Made by a program: the position numbers and the translations under genes | Shown: piece by piece, positions 1-8,450 of the stretch | Numbering within the stretch: the stretch's first letter is position 1 | How the letters are laid out: every line of letters starts with the position of its first letter | Assembly (NCBI GenBank): GCA_963741985.1 | Contig: CAVUKD010000002.1 | Coordinates: 620,001 to 684,000 of the forward strand | DNA from: Cryomorpha sp963741985 | GTDB lineage: Bacteria; Bacteroidota; Bacteroidia; Flavobacteriales_D; Cryomorphaceae | Length of the DNA: 64,000 nucleotides | Reading direction: 5' to 3' | The notes under the pieces: generated by a model | The model's database searches: none | What the model was told of the DNA's origin: nothing | Seen by the model: only the letters and a program-made list of their open reading frames with translations

Positions 1-1
1 T

Positions 2-361
2 TTGAACAAGTATCCCGAAGAAACCACATTCTACGCCGAGCCACAATCGGGATATTCGGGAAACCTGAAGGCCAATGCAGAATTTCGTTTTTCCGGAACT
101 TTCAACGCACAACTATCTGCGTTGTACTATGCCCCGGACATTATACCTCAGGGAACTATAGGTTCGCGGTTTTCACTTGATCTTGGCGTCAAGAAAACAG
201 TCCAAAAAGGAAGGGGTGAATTTTTCATTAACGCTTCCGATATATTAGGAACGATGGTGATTCGTAAGGAAATTGATGGAACAGATTTTAGTTATACCAG
301 CGCAGATTATTACGAAACACAGGTTATACGGCTGGGGTATTCGTATAAATTTGGAGAATAA
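2..361 (+). CDS. C-terminal end of an outer-membrane beta-barrel (TonB-receptor-like), 5' partial
   Basis: The frame is open at the left window edge, so only the last ~119 residues are present and the apparent TTG start is not real. The residues alternate polar and hydrophobic, as in beta strands (FSGTFNAQLSALYYAPD, RFSLDLGVKKTVQ, VIRLGYSYKFGE), and end in the aromatic-rich strand typical of Bacteroidota outer-membrane barrels. The best fit is the C-terminus of a TonB-dependent receptor or the related OMP_b-brl family. The phrase FFINASDILGTM resembles the late strand of those proteins. The substrate cannot be inferred. Confidence 0.7.
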   Translation: MNKYPEETTFYAEPQSGYSGNLKANAEFRFSGTFNAQLSALYYAPDIIPQGTIGSRFSLDLGVKKTVQKGRGEFFINASDILGTMVIRKEIDGTDFSYTSADYYETQVIRLGYSYKFGE

Positions 362-439
362 GGAAGTATAAATTGTAGGATTTTTCATAATAAAAAAGCT
401 CCCACGAGAAATCGCATTTCTTGGAAAATGACAAACTCC

Positions 440-506
440 AGACCTAACAGGTTTACGCCCTTCGGTTGTGAGATCGCTTCGCTAAGTTTAAAAACCTGTT
501 AGGTCT
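440..506. repeat. Inverted repeat, REP-like or bidirectional terminator
   Basis: A perfect 15-bp inverted repeat, agacctaacaggttt (440-454) and its complement (492-506), encloses a 37-bp loop. It sits between the barrel gene and the DUF1801 gene. Palindromes built on cctaacagg are, from general familiarity, common between genes of Bacteroidota. It could act as a terminator but has no clear T-run. Confidence 0.6.
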
Positions 507-632
507 CCCTTCTACAAAGTTTAGCGGTCAAAAGTGCCAGCCAAACTTTGAATCTTAAACCGTAGGAAACCGTTCTCATAAAAATCCCGTATTTTTCCAC
601 CCGAATGAAAACCAATTAGGCCAGGAGAATTC

Positions 633-1055
633 ATGAAATTAGAATCTGACTCACGCGTAAAACCCGTCTTTGGCGCATATCCTAAAAACGTAAAAAGCAA
701 ATTACTTCACTTGCGCGAATTGGTCATAAACACAGCATCTGAAACTATAGGCGTCGACAAACTGGAAGAAACGCTGAAATGGGGTGAGCCGAGCTACCTC
801 ACAAAACACGGCAGTACTATTCGCATGGATTGGAAATCGAAAACTCCGAATCAATACGCGATTTACTTTAAGTGTACTTCGCAATTGGTACCAACTTTCA
901 AAACTATTTACAAGAATACATTTGTTTTTGAGGGAAACCGGGCGATTGTATTCCAGCTGAAAGATACCGTTCCTGAAGCACCGTTAAAGCATTGTATTCA
1001 GATGGCTTTGAGATATCACAAAATCAAACAGTTGCCTTTCTTGGGCGCCAGATGA
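633..1055 (+). CDS. DUF1801 (YdhG-like) family protein
   Basis: The 140-aa protein matches the DUF1801 pattern: an N-terminal helix pair, LEETLKWGEPSYLTKHGSTI in the middle and a strand with YAIYFKC, ending with a helix LKHCIQMALRYHKIK. The family has a small alpha/beta fold of unknown biochemical function. The ATG is supported by AGGAG at 623-627, five bases upstream, an unusually good ribosome site for this window. It is a single gene between repeat-bearing spacers. No catalytic residues can be named. Confidence 0.75.
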   Translation: MKLESDSRVKPVFGAYPKNVKSKLLHLRELVINTASETIGVDKLEETLKWGEPSYLTKHGSTIRMDWKSKTPNQYAIYFKCTSQLVPTFKTIYKNTFVFEGNRAIVFQLKDTVPEAPLKHCIQMALRYHKIKQLPFLGAR

Positions 1056-1080
1056 TTATCGGGATAAACGTGCATTCCGG

Positions 1081-1225
1081 ACTGCGTGAGGGGTAGAAGC
1101 GTTACCCTTTGGAGTTTTTTTGGTTGATGGTTGCTGCCATGGCAGAGCGACCAGCGGAAGCTCCTGTCGGGGCTTTGCAGACATGGCCAAAAAAACTCAA
1201 AGGTATAGCGGATAACCCGACCCCG
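1081..1225. repeat. Interspersed imperfect inverted repeat (REP/BIME-like)
   Basis: The left half (ccctttggagttttttt, 1104-1120) and right half (ccaaaaaaactcaaagg, 1186-1202) are imperfect reverse complements. Outer arms match too (gaagcgttaccc against ggtatagcgg). A perfect palindrome ctgccatggcag lies near the middle (1133-1144). The unit separates two converging genes. Its layout fits an interspersed repetitive element that folds into a long hairpin; it may also end transcription from both sides. Confidence 0.5.
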
Positions 1226-1338
1226 CGATTTCAAGAGTACAATTGAAATGGTATATCGTACCTGAAATATAGTTTCTAACGATTTCCATGAATGCGAACC
1301 CGCGGGGTCACGCCCCAAAAAGCACTTATCAAAATCGA

Positions 1339-2073
1339 TTAATAATTCTCATAAACGTCTTTAAACTCGGGATCTTCTCCATAGAGATCTGCTACTGCTT
1401 CGAGGTATGGTATTGCCCGGTCTTTGGTTCCTTCTTCTTTCATCAATTCAGCGTACTGGAGGATGGAATAGAGATAAGCGGGCTTGGCATCAATTGCGAT
1501 ATCGGCAGCGGAAAAATGCTTCAATGTGGTATCTGCCTCTTCGAAGGTTGCTTTGGCCTGGTAGGAATTCCGGCCGCGTTCTTCGGCTACTCCTTTTAGA
1601 AGTATGGCGCTGATATCCGTAGGATCAATACGGGTAACATATTTGGAATAGGTGATACTTTTGCGCCAGCTTTTGTCACTAAACTGAAACCGCGCTTCGC
1701 GCATAATCGCAGCCTTGAGTTCGTTGATATACTGCGCGTGTTGTGGCATGTATTCATTGTCTTTATCATACCGCGCCGCTTTGTAAGCATTCTTGATGGC
1801 ATCGCGAAAGGCACGGGGATAGTCTTCATCGTATTTGTCATTTTTCGACATTTCAAAATACGCCATAGAAGCATAGATATACGGCACCGGCTCACGGTGG
1901 GTTTTATCTCTATCCATTATTTTCTCAGCCTTGCCGGCAGCTTTTTCATAATCGCCATCGATGATCATGAAGAGAATGTCTTTGTATGGATCTTCCTCCT
2001 GCGCTGTGGCGGTATAACTGTGAAACAAGAATGTAAGGGTAAGGATTACGAAAGTGGTAAGGCGAATTTTCAT
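1339..2073 (-). CDS. Exported TPR-like protein
   Basis: The 244-aa protein starts with a signal peptide (about residues 1-24, ending near TATAQ). The rest is helical with TPR-like spacing, for example GDYEKAAGKAEKIMD, KSITYSKYVTRIDPTDISAILLKG and YSILQYAELMKEEGTKDRAIPYLEAV. It is probably a periplasmic or outer-membrane-associated scaffold. It starts only 6 bp after the upstream racemase-like gene, so it is likely the last gene of the M20-alr-racemase operon. That may mean a link to envelope metabolism, but this is inference. No enzymatic motif is seen. Confidence 0.65.
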   Translation of the reverse strand: MKIRLTTFVILTLTFLFHSYTATAQEEDPYKDILFMIIDGDYEKAAGKAEKIMDRDKTHREPVPYIYASMAYFEMSKNDKYDEDYPRAFRDAIKNAYKAARYDKDNEYMPQHAQYINELKAAIMREARFQFSDKSWRKSITYSKYVTRIDPTDISAILLKGVAEERGRNSYQAKATFEEADTTLKHFSAADIAIDAKPAYLYSILQYAELMKEEGTKDRAIPYLEAVADLYGEDPEFKDVYENY

Positions 2074-2079
2074 TGATTA

Positions 2080-3153
2080 TCAGTTTATTAATCTTTTTTC
2101 AATATAATTAGAATTCATAATTCCGAGGGCGCCCATATATTTTAATTTAAAATTTATGAGATCGCCCACTTTGTAATTTTTGTCGGTATGACCCAGATTA
2201 AGAATCAACATATCGGAACTGGCTCCCACCACTTCGATGTCAGGATCGTCGGGAATGAGAAAATCGGGTGATATGTCGAGCAATCCTACGTCGATAATTG
2301 CACGAAGTGAAGTTTTCCCATAGAGACTTTCATCGATTTCCATCATCTCACCACTTGGATTTTCGGCGAGTTGTCCCATAGGCACCATCGGTTTTTCGGT
2401 GAGCTCGATAATTTCTGTACATAGTTTAAAAACATCGTCATGCATACCTTCAAAAGTCTCTTGTGCTTCAATATTCAGGCCAAAAAACAAAGCTTCGCCT
2501 ATTCTGAAGTGATTGACACCCGGTGGAAGCTGGTTTTTATAGAGCATGGCAAGCACTACTGACGTACCTCCCGAAATCCATTGGATCTCGACATTGAAGT
2601 ATGCTTTGATCAATTCTTTATACAAGCTGAGTTGAATGTATTTGTCTTCGCTGGGCATTACACCGTGGAGACAATTCAGATTGGCTCCGATACCTACCAC
2701 GTCAATATTTGGCAACTTGAAAACCTCTCGATAAAAATCGACGAACTCCTCTCCCATCACGCCTTCGCGCAGGTCGCCAAGCTCGATCATAATGATGATT
2801 TTATGCTTTTTATTTTGGCGCACAGCCTCCTGAGAAAGCAACTTTATGGTGTAGTATTCGGTGTTGAAACTCACATCGGCAAAGCGGATAACAGATTTGA
2901 TACTGCGCTTGGCGGGCGGTTTGATATATACAGTCTGAATACTCTCATCGATCCCTTTTACCACTTCCAAATTACTTATGCGTGAGTCGTGAATTTCGCG
3001 AATCCCGAGATTAAGCACTTCTTTTATAAATAATTCGTTTCCACAAAGAAGTTTGACCACGATGCCCCAATCGATATGACGCTTCTTGAAGCGCGAATCG
3101 AGGAAATCAAAATTCGTTTTTAATTTTTTTCTATCCAGTTCTATCAGTGCCAT
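2080..3153 (-). CDS. PLP-dependent alanine/ornithine racemase-like protein
   Basis: The 357-aa protein has the alanine-racemase N-terminal TIM-barrel pattern. The probable PLP-binding lysine is K34 in VVKLLCGN, and later come IMIELGDLREG, GIGANLNCLHG and WISGGTSVVLAML. This matches the PLP racemase group that includes ornithine racemase (Orr) rather than canonical Alr. It would interconvert the L and D forms of an amino acid; the substrate is unknown. Its ATG shares one base with the stop of alr (TAATG at 3153), so translation is probably coupled. Two racemase-fold genes in tandem behind a peptidase-like gene suggest D-amino-acid or peptide metabolism. Confidence 0.75.
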   Translation of the reverse strand: MALIELDRKKLKTNFDFLDSRFKKRHIDWGIVVKLLCGNELFIKEVLNLGIREIHDSRISNLEVVKGIDESIQTVYIKPPAKRSIKSVIRFADVSFNTEYYTIKLLSQEAVRQNKKHKIIIMIELGDLREGVMGEEFVDFYREVFKLPNIDVVGIGANLNCLHGVMPSEDKYIQLSLYKELIKAYFNVEIQWISGGTSVVLAMLYKNQLPPGVNHFRIGEALFFGLNIEAQETFEGMHDDVFKLCTEIIELTEKPMVPMGQLAENPSGEMMEIDESLYGKTSLRAIIDVGLLDISPDFLIPDDPDIEVVGASSDMLILNLGHTDKNYKVGDLINFKLKYMGALGIMNSNYIEKRLIN

Positions 3154-4310
3154 TATTCTACAATTCTTGGAATATTATGCGGCAACCGTGCCAATAGTTC
3201 GTAATTCAATTGCGAGCTCATCTCGCCAAAAGCAGATACCGTAATGCGGTTTTCTCCCTGGAACCCTATTAAGACCACTTCGTCGCCATGTTCTACATCT
3301 TCTACCTCTGTAACGTCGATAGCCAGCATGTTCATATTTACGGTGCCCACTACCGTTACTAGTTTTCCATGAATAAGCACACGTCCCTGATTGCTGAGCG
3401 AACGCGCATATCCGTATGCATAACCGACCGGAATTATGGCCACTTTTGTTTTTCGGTTTGCCAGGAATGCCGTTCCGTAACCAATGTATTCGCCCGCCTC
3501 TACGTGTTTGACGGTCATCACCTTCGATTTCCATGAAAGGATGGACGTAAGCGGATCGACGTCCGTTTTGTGAGTCGAGAGATAGTCAATCAGTGTCTCG
3601 CGGTTTGGCCAAAAGCCATAAATCAAAATTCCGATCCGCACCATATCCAATTGGGTATCCGGAAATCGCATCAAAGCGGCAGAGCAATCTATGTGTTTCT
3701 TTTCAAATGTAATTCCGTTTTTGGTAAAAGCTTCAATATAACGGTGGTACCTCTTAATTTGTTCTTTAATTCGGGGAAAATTCTGAATACTCTCGGCTCC
3801 GGCCAAATGGGTACAGCAACCGCTAAGCTCCAGAGCCTGTGCATTGTTCTTGAGCAGATCAACCAGCTCATCAAATACCGATTCTTCAAAACCGGTGCGG
3901 TTCATGCCGGTTTCCACTTCGATATGGATTTTGGCAGTGGTGCCAGCTGCTTTGGCTGCCTCAACGGTATTGCGTAATTCGATAATATCGTAAATAAAAA
4001 ACGAGAATCCTTTTCGAATCACCCATTTGAGATTTTCGGGAGCGATATAGCCCATAATCATCAAATGGGAATTTGGTGAGGCTACTTTCTCAAACTGCAT
4101 GGCTTCTTCGAGGCCATAAACCGAAAAATGGTCGATTCCTTCGGCTTCGGCTATAGGCACAAATTCGGGAATTCCGTGGCCATAAGCATTGCCTTTTATT
4201 ACGGCAGAGAGGGTCACTCCTGCGTCGAGCCGACTGCGGATAAAAGCGATATTCTGCTTAAAATACTGTGTATTCAGTTCAATATGCGACGATTTGGACA
4301 GTGGATTCAA
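3153..4310 (-). CDS. alr: Alanine racemase
   Basis: The 385-aa length fits Alr. The PLP lysine is K39 in SAVIKGNAYGHG. The C-terminal beta domain contains GEYIGYGTAF, VAIIPVGYAYGYARSLSN (the region of the catalytic Tyr) and VNMNMLAIDVT. It makes D-alanine for peptidoglycan in the cytoplasm. No ATG lies near the expected N-terminus. The frame begins with TTG at 4308-4310, inside the sequence TTGA that also ends the upstream M20 gene, a 4-bp overlap typical of coupled translation. It is the second gene of the M20-alr-racemase-TPR operon. Confidence 0.9.
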   Translation of the reverse strand: MNPLSKSSHIELNTQYFKQNIAFIRSRLDAGVTLSAVIKGNAYGHGIPEFVPIAEAEGIDHFSVYGLEEAMQFEKVASPNSHLMIMGYIAPENLKWVIRKGFSFFIYDIIELRNTVEAAKAAGTTAKIHIEVETGMNRTGFEESVFDELVDLLKNNAQALELSGCCTHLAGAESIQNFPRIKEQIKRYHRYIEAFTKNGITFEKKHIDCSAALMRFPDTQLDMVRIGILIYGFWPNRETLIDYLSTHKTDVDPLTSILSWKSKVMTVKHVEAGEYIGYGTAFLANRKTKVAIIPVGYAYGYARSLSNQGRVLIHGKLVTVVGTVNMNMLAIDVTEVEDVEHGDEVVLIGFQGENRITVSAFGEMSSQLNYELLARLPHNIPRIVE

Positions 4311-5437
4311 TTTTTTGACAGACTAAAAAAAAGTTGATAAAACACTTCGGATCCGGTTTCGAGTATGGCATCCGGAAAATTGTAAGTTGGGGCGTGGAGC
4401 GGAGGTTGGCTCTTCCCACTTCCCACGCCAAACATAAGAATCGGGAAACACTTGCTGAACTGCGAAAAGTCTTCAGACCAGCGGAAAGGTTTCTCCATTT
4501 CCATAAATGGGACATGTGCGTTATTGCACGCTTTTCGCAAAGGGTTCAGCAAATCGGCATTCATGGTGGCAGGAAAATATTCTAGAAATTCGATGGCAGT
4601 TTTACCGCCGGTTTTTACATCCAAATCTTTGGCGAGTTTTCTCACTTGAGCCATCATAAAATCGAGATCTTCGGTAAGCGCAGCGCGCATAGTAACTCGC
4701 AGTTCAGCATTTGCGGGACTGGTGCCAAAGGCTTTTTCACCTGAGTTGAGTGAAATGGATGTCGTAAGCGCAAAATCCTTAATATGCTTATTTGTCGGCA
4801 GCTTTTTCACTTCTTCAAGCAAATCCATTGCAATTTCCAAGGGATTGATTGCATCTTCAGGATGGGCTGCATGTGCGGTTTTCCCCATTATTTTTGCTGT
4901 AAAGCCAACACTGGCGCACGCAAAACTTCCGGCTTTGGAGTACACCGTACCCAAGTCCAGTCCCGGAATATTGTGTAGGGCAAAACAATAATCGATATGA
5001 AAATCTTTTAACGCATTTGTTTTCACCATCGCTTCAGCACCTTCGCCGGTTTCCTCAGCAGATTGGAAAAGGAAATGGACCATGCCCGAGGCTGGAGGAT
5101 TCGCTTCAAATTTTCGTGCCAGATTCAGCAAAATTGACATATGCCCATCGTGACCACAGGCATGGCTTACACCTTGATTTTGAGACACAAAATCTCCTTC
5201 GGATATTTCCTGAATTGGGAGCGCGTCGAGTTCGGCGCGGAAGGCAATGGAAGGCCCCTCGCCAAATTTGCGTGAAGCAATGAGTCCATGATATCCCAAA
5301 TTTCGGGTGAGCTTGTATCCGCCTAAGTCGGTGAAAAAAGTTGCGATAAAATCTGAGGTATGGCTTTCTTCCCGGCTGAGTTCCGGATTTTGATGCAAAT
5401 GTTTTCGTATGTTTTGGATCGGCTGGCCGATATGCAT
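4307..5437 (-). CDS. M20-family amidohydrolase (N-acyl amino acid/hippurate hydrolase type)
   Basis: The 376-aa protein carries the M20D metal-site signature: ACGHDGHMSILL, then SAEETGEGAEAM with the catalytic and bridging glutamates, FALHNIPGLDLG, a dimerisation domain in the middle, and SEDFSQFSK near the end. The family cleaves N-acyl bonds of amino acids or short peptides in the cytoplasm using two metal ions. It is the first gene of the operon with alr and the second racemase-like gene. The linkage suggests it supplies free amino acids for racemisation, for example in cell-wall peptide recycling (inference). M20D proteins are often over-annotated; the substrate is uncertain. Confidence 0.85.
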   Translation of the reverse strand: MHIGQPIQNIRKHLHQNPELSREESHTSDFIATFFTDLGGYKLTRNLGYHGLIASRKFGEGPSIAFRAELDALPIQEISEGDFVSQNQGVSHACGHDGHMSILLNLARKFEANPPASGMVHFLFQSAEETGEGAEAMVKTNALKDFHIDYCFALHNIPGLDLGTVYSKAGSFACASVGFTAKIMGKTAHAAHPEDAINPLEIAMDLLEEVKKLPTNKHIKDFALTTSISLNSGEKAFGTSPANAELRVTMRAALTEDLDFMMAQVRKLAKDLDVKTGGKTAIEFLEYFPATMNADLLNPLRKACNNAHVPFMEMEKPFRWSEDFSQFSKCFPILMFGVGSGKSQPPLHAPTYNFPDAILETGSEVFYQLFFSLSKN

Positions 5438-5647
5438 TTAGTTTTTGTTTTTAGTTTTGAGTATTGGTTTTTGGTTTTTTCCCGACGACCACTTGAGAGT
5501 GCGCATGTACGATTGTAATGAGTGTGTTTGTATTATCTCGGGATCTTGGACGTTAATGGGTTTGACCTTTCCTGAAAGTAGTTGTCACTATTCCGTGAAG
5601 TGTCCTGTTAAAATTAGGGTGACGGTCAAGCTGAACTTGTTTCAGTA

Positions 5648-6145
5648 TTACTTTTTAAACCGCATTTCCAAATATTTGTTTGAAAAGCCGAGTCGTTCGT
5701 AGAGTTTTTTGGCGGGATTATCAGGCTCTACGTGAAGTGCCACGTCGCCTTTCGCCATTTCGAGCGATTTTTCCATGAGTTGCTTTCCGATTCCCATTCC
5801 GCGCACTGCTTCATCAACTGCGATGTAAACGAGAATATTCTCGGGGATATACCCTGTCATACCGGTTTGGTTAATCACCACAGCTCCTACTATTTTTCCT
5901 TTCACACGACCTATAACCACAAATCCGCCTTTGCCTTTATGAGAGCTGCACGCGTAATCGATGGCCATCTGTATGTGTGGTTTGGGATCTCCATATTTTT
6001 CGAGGTGCGTAAAGAGGAAATCCACCACTTCTTTTTCCTGAAGGTAAGTAGGCGGATCTACCGAGTTGAGATACGATATCTCGACTTTTGGTTTGGCAGT
6101 TGATTTCGGAGTTGACTTAGAAGTTGGTTTTACAGATGACGCCAT
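5648..6145 (-). CDS. GNAT-family N-acetyltransferase
   Basis: The 165-aa protein begins with a Ser/Thr/Lys/Pro-rich tail (about residues 1-20, repeated TPKST/KPK units). A GNAT core follows: FVVIGRVKGKIVGAVVI (motif D), YIPENILVYIAVDEAVRGMGIGKQLM (motif A, with the acetyl-CoA P-loop RGMGIG) and PDNPAKKLYERLGF (motif B). It transfers an acetyl group from acetyl-CoA to an unknown amine. It lies 210 bp upstream of the M20-alr operon on the same strand and may not be co-transcribed with it. Confidence 0.85.
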   Translation of the reverse strand: MASSVKPTSKSTPKSTAKPKVEISYLNSVDPPTYLQEKEVVDFLFTHLEKYGDPKPHIQMAIDYACSSHKGKGGFVVIGRVKGKIVGAVVINQTGMTGYIPENILVYIAVDEAVRGMGIGKQLMEKSLEMAKGDVALHVEPDNPAKKLYERLGFSNKYLEMRFKK

Positions 6146-6237
6146 GGTCTGAGTTTAAAATTAATATCCGTACAGCCATGTTTGACTGTATCGGAGTTTC
6201 AAAAGTTTAAAATTCAATAAAAGACCTGCAGTCAGGT

Positions 6238-6624
6238 CTATCTCTGGATTTTAATTAATCCGGGTTCGATATCCATTGAATCGACGCGTTCCATTACCGC
6301 ATCGGCAATATCGCTGTATGCAATCAGGTAAAATTTACCTTTTTTGCGGGTGACGTATTCGTCAAAGACTTGCCATTTTTCCTTTCGTGAATCCCAATTC
6401 TCGAGTGATTCATCATCGATAAGTTCAAAAACATACGTTCCAAAATCTTTTTCGGCGATCATATCAGGTGTATAACCCGCCTCACTGGCCTTGAGAAAAA
6501 CGGCACGTGGAAGCTTGAAGCCATCGTGGGGCGCACGAATTTCATGATATCCTTTGAATCGAAGATAAGCAATAGCACCCTCAATCATACGAGCTCTATC
6601 TTTGGAAATCTTTTGCTTTTTCAT
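6238..6624 (-). CDS. Conserved hypothetical protein
   Basis: I do not recognise this 128-aa protein. It is charged and soluble, with no signal peptide or membrane segment. It opens with a basic helix (KKQKISKDRARMIEGAIAYL), contains two aromatic strand-like stretches (GTYVFELIDDE and KFYLIAYSDIADAVM) and ends IEPGLIKIQR. The alternation of helix and strand could suit a small nuclease- or nucleic-acid-binding-like fold, but no catalytic motif is clear. It starts with ATG and is separate from the GNAT gene downstream. Confidence 0.55.
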   Translation of the reverse strand: MKKQKISKDRARMIEGAIAYLRFKGYHEIRAPHDGFKLPRAVFLKASEAGYTPDMIAEKDFGTYVFELIDDESLENWDSRKEKWQVFDEYVTRKKGKFYLIAYSDIADAVMERVDSMDIEPGLIKIQR

Positions 6625-6907
6625 TTAGATTCAATTTCTCCAAATGTACGACCAATTGTTCAGGCTTTAAAATCTAAGTTGCGAAGGTTCAAAAGATAAA
6701 GAGATAAATGCCTATTATAATATTGATTATCTGTTGTTTAAATTCTTCATTAGTCAAAAAACTCAATACCAGCATCCTCTTGAGGCAAAAGTTAAAAAAA
6801 CGCAATCAGATAATGTTAGCTACGATATCTTGATGCTTTCGAAACCAAAACTTAAAGTATTGCTAATGCCTGCAACATGAACGCTTTCGACCTTTGCAGA
6901 AAAACAA

Positions 6908-7309
6908 ATGGAAAAGAAAAAAATAAGAATTGCGATCATTGACGATGTCGAGGATGTACTGGAAATTGTGAAGTACAATTTGGAAAAAGAAGATATGGAG
7001 GTACTGACTTATCTCGATTCTCAAACGGCCTTTCATGAAATAGTGAATACCTCGCCTGATTTGGTGATCAGCGATTGGATGATGCCACAACCCGATGGAA
7101 TACAGCTTTGCAGATTGCTGAAAGACGACGACCGGACGCGGAATATTCCGGTGATGATGCTTACGTGTTGTGCCAGTATTCACGATTATCATGTAGCGCT
7201 TGAAGCCGGCGCCGATGATTATATGGTGAAACCATTGCGCATGGAGGATTTGGTTAGGCGGATTAAATTGTTGATGCCGAATCATCGGGAGATGTATCGG
7301 TTTGCTTAA
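6908..7309 (+). CDS. Stand-alone response regulator receiver domain (CheY-like)
   Basis: The 133-aa protein is only a receiver domain. It has the acidic pair D12/D13 (IIDDVED), the phospho-acceptor D56 in VISDWMMPQPDG, the switch threonine T86 (VMMLTCCAS) and the conserved lysine K108 in VKPL. No output domain follows. No histidine kinase lies nearby, so the partner is unknown. It would act by protein-protein contact after phosphorylation. The 283-bp spacer upstream holds no other gene and presumably its promoter. Confidence 0.9.
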   Translation: MEKKKIRIAIIDDVEDVLEIVKYNLEKEDMEVLTYLDSQTAFHEIVNTSPDLVISDWMMPQPDGIQLCRLLKDDDRTRNIPVMMLTCCASIHDYHVALEAGADDYMVKPLRMEDLVRRIKLLMPNHREMYRFA

Positions 7310-7562
7310 AAATGAATTACGAATTACGAAAGCCGGATTATTCCCGAGGGTCATGAGGTCGCTACGCTCAGTTACGATGGCTATCGCGCAATAGTGATTC
7401 TGTTTTTTAACCGCATAGATTTATAGAAATATAGGCGATGGTTTGAGATTGGGATATTTGCCAAGGCAATTCACATCAGACCGGTTGAATCAGGCTGGTG
7501 AAAAAACTTACACAATGTGAGAAGAATAGAGCCAAATAGTTTTACAAAGAGAGTTTGATTAT

Positions 7563-8435
7563 TTGGTAATTTTGTCCCCGAACATATGCCGATCCAATAC
7601 ATTGAAACCAGCTAAAAAATTTGACTTCCAGGGGCATCGCGGTTGTCGGGGATTGTTTCCCGAGAATAGTATTGACGGGTTCATCGAGGCGCTCCGCATG
7701 GGTGTAACGACGCTAGAAATGGATGTGGTGATAAGTCGCGACCGACACGTTATTTGTTCGCACGACCCTTGGTTTTCTCATTTTATTTCGACCGATCCGC
7801 AGGGGCTTGAATTTTTGGAAGCAGATGAGATAAAGCATTTGATTTTTGAAAAAACGCTGGAAGAAATTGCCAAATATGATTGCGGATTGAAGTTCCACGC
7901 GTCCTTTCCAAATCAGCAAAAGCGACGCACGCAAAAGCCAACACTCAGCGCGGTAATCGATGCGGCGGAGGCTTTCGCTAAAGAAACGGGACGTACAAAA
8001 CCCTTTTACAATATCGAGACGAAATGCACGCCCGAAGGTGATTTTAGGTTTCATCCTGAACCTGGAGATTTTTCGGAGCTTTTGCTAAAAGTGGTTTTTG
8101 ACCGAAAGATAGAGAAACGAGCCATTATTCAGTCCTTCGATATCAGGTCCCTGCGTTATATCCGCAAAAACTATCCGAGAATAAAACTTTCACTTCTCAT
8201 TGAAAACGAGCAATCGGCGGAAGAAAATTTGCGGAAGCTCGGTTTTGTACCCGCAGTATATAGTCCGGACTACGAACTTGTAACGTTGGAGTTAGTAAAG
8301 TTCTGTCGAAAAATGAATATGAAACTCATACCATGGACGGTCAACGAAGAATCAGATATGGTTCGGCTTATAGAAATGGGAGTGGATGGATTGATAAGTG
8401 ATTATCCCAACAAATTTGCGAACTTAATCGCCTAA
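7563..8435 (+). CDS. Glycerophosphodiester phosphodiesterase
   Basis: The protein has the GDPD signature: QGHRGCRGLFPENS with the first catalytic His, TTLEMDVVISRDRHVICSHDP with the Glu-x-Asp metal ligands and the second His, and NIETK in the middle. It closes with PWTVNEESDMVRLIEMGVDGLISDYP, the usual end of the TIM barrel. It hydrolyses glycerophosphodiesters to glycerol-3-phosphate and an alcohol. It has no signal peptide, so a cytoplasmic role is likely. There is no in-frame ATG at the N-terminus; TTG at 7563 or TTG at 7602 are the candidates. It ends 15 bp before ppk1, which suggests a phosphate-metabolism operon. Confidence 0.85.
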   Translation: MVILSPNICRSNTLKPAKKFDFQGHRGCRGLFPENSIDGFIEALRMGVTTLEMDVVISRDRHVICSHDPWFSHFISTDPQGLEFLEADEIKHLIFEKTLEEIAKYDCGLKFHASFPNQQKRRTQKPTLSAVIDAAEAFAKETGRTKPFYNIETKCTPEGDFRFHPEPGDFSELLLKVVFDRKIEKRAIIQSFDIRSLRYIRKNYPRIKLSLLIENEQSAEENLRKLGFVPAVYSPDYELVTLELVKFCRKMNMKLIPWTVNEESDMVRLIEMGVDGLISDYPNKFANLIA

Positions 8436-8450
8436 ACAGAATGCTTTTTT

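Noticed and set aside
5445..5702. Possible 85-aa gene between M20 and GNAT genes
   Set aside because: It overlaps the GNAT 3' end on the opposite strand, and the sequence is low-complexity T-rich spacer at its start.
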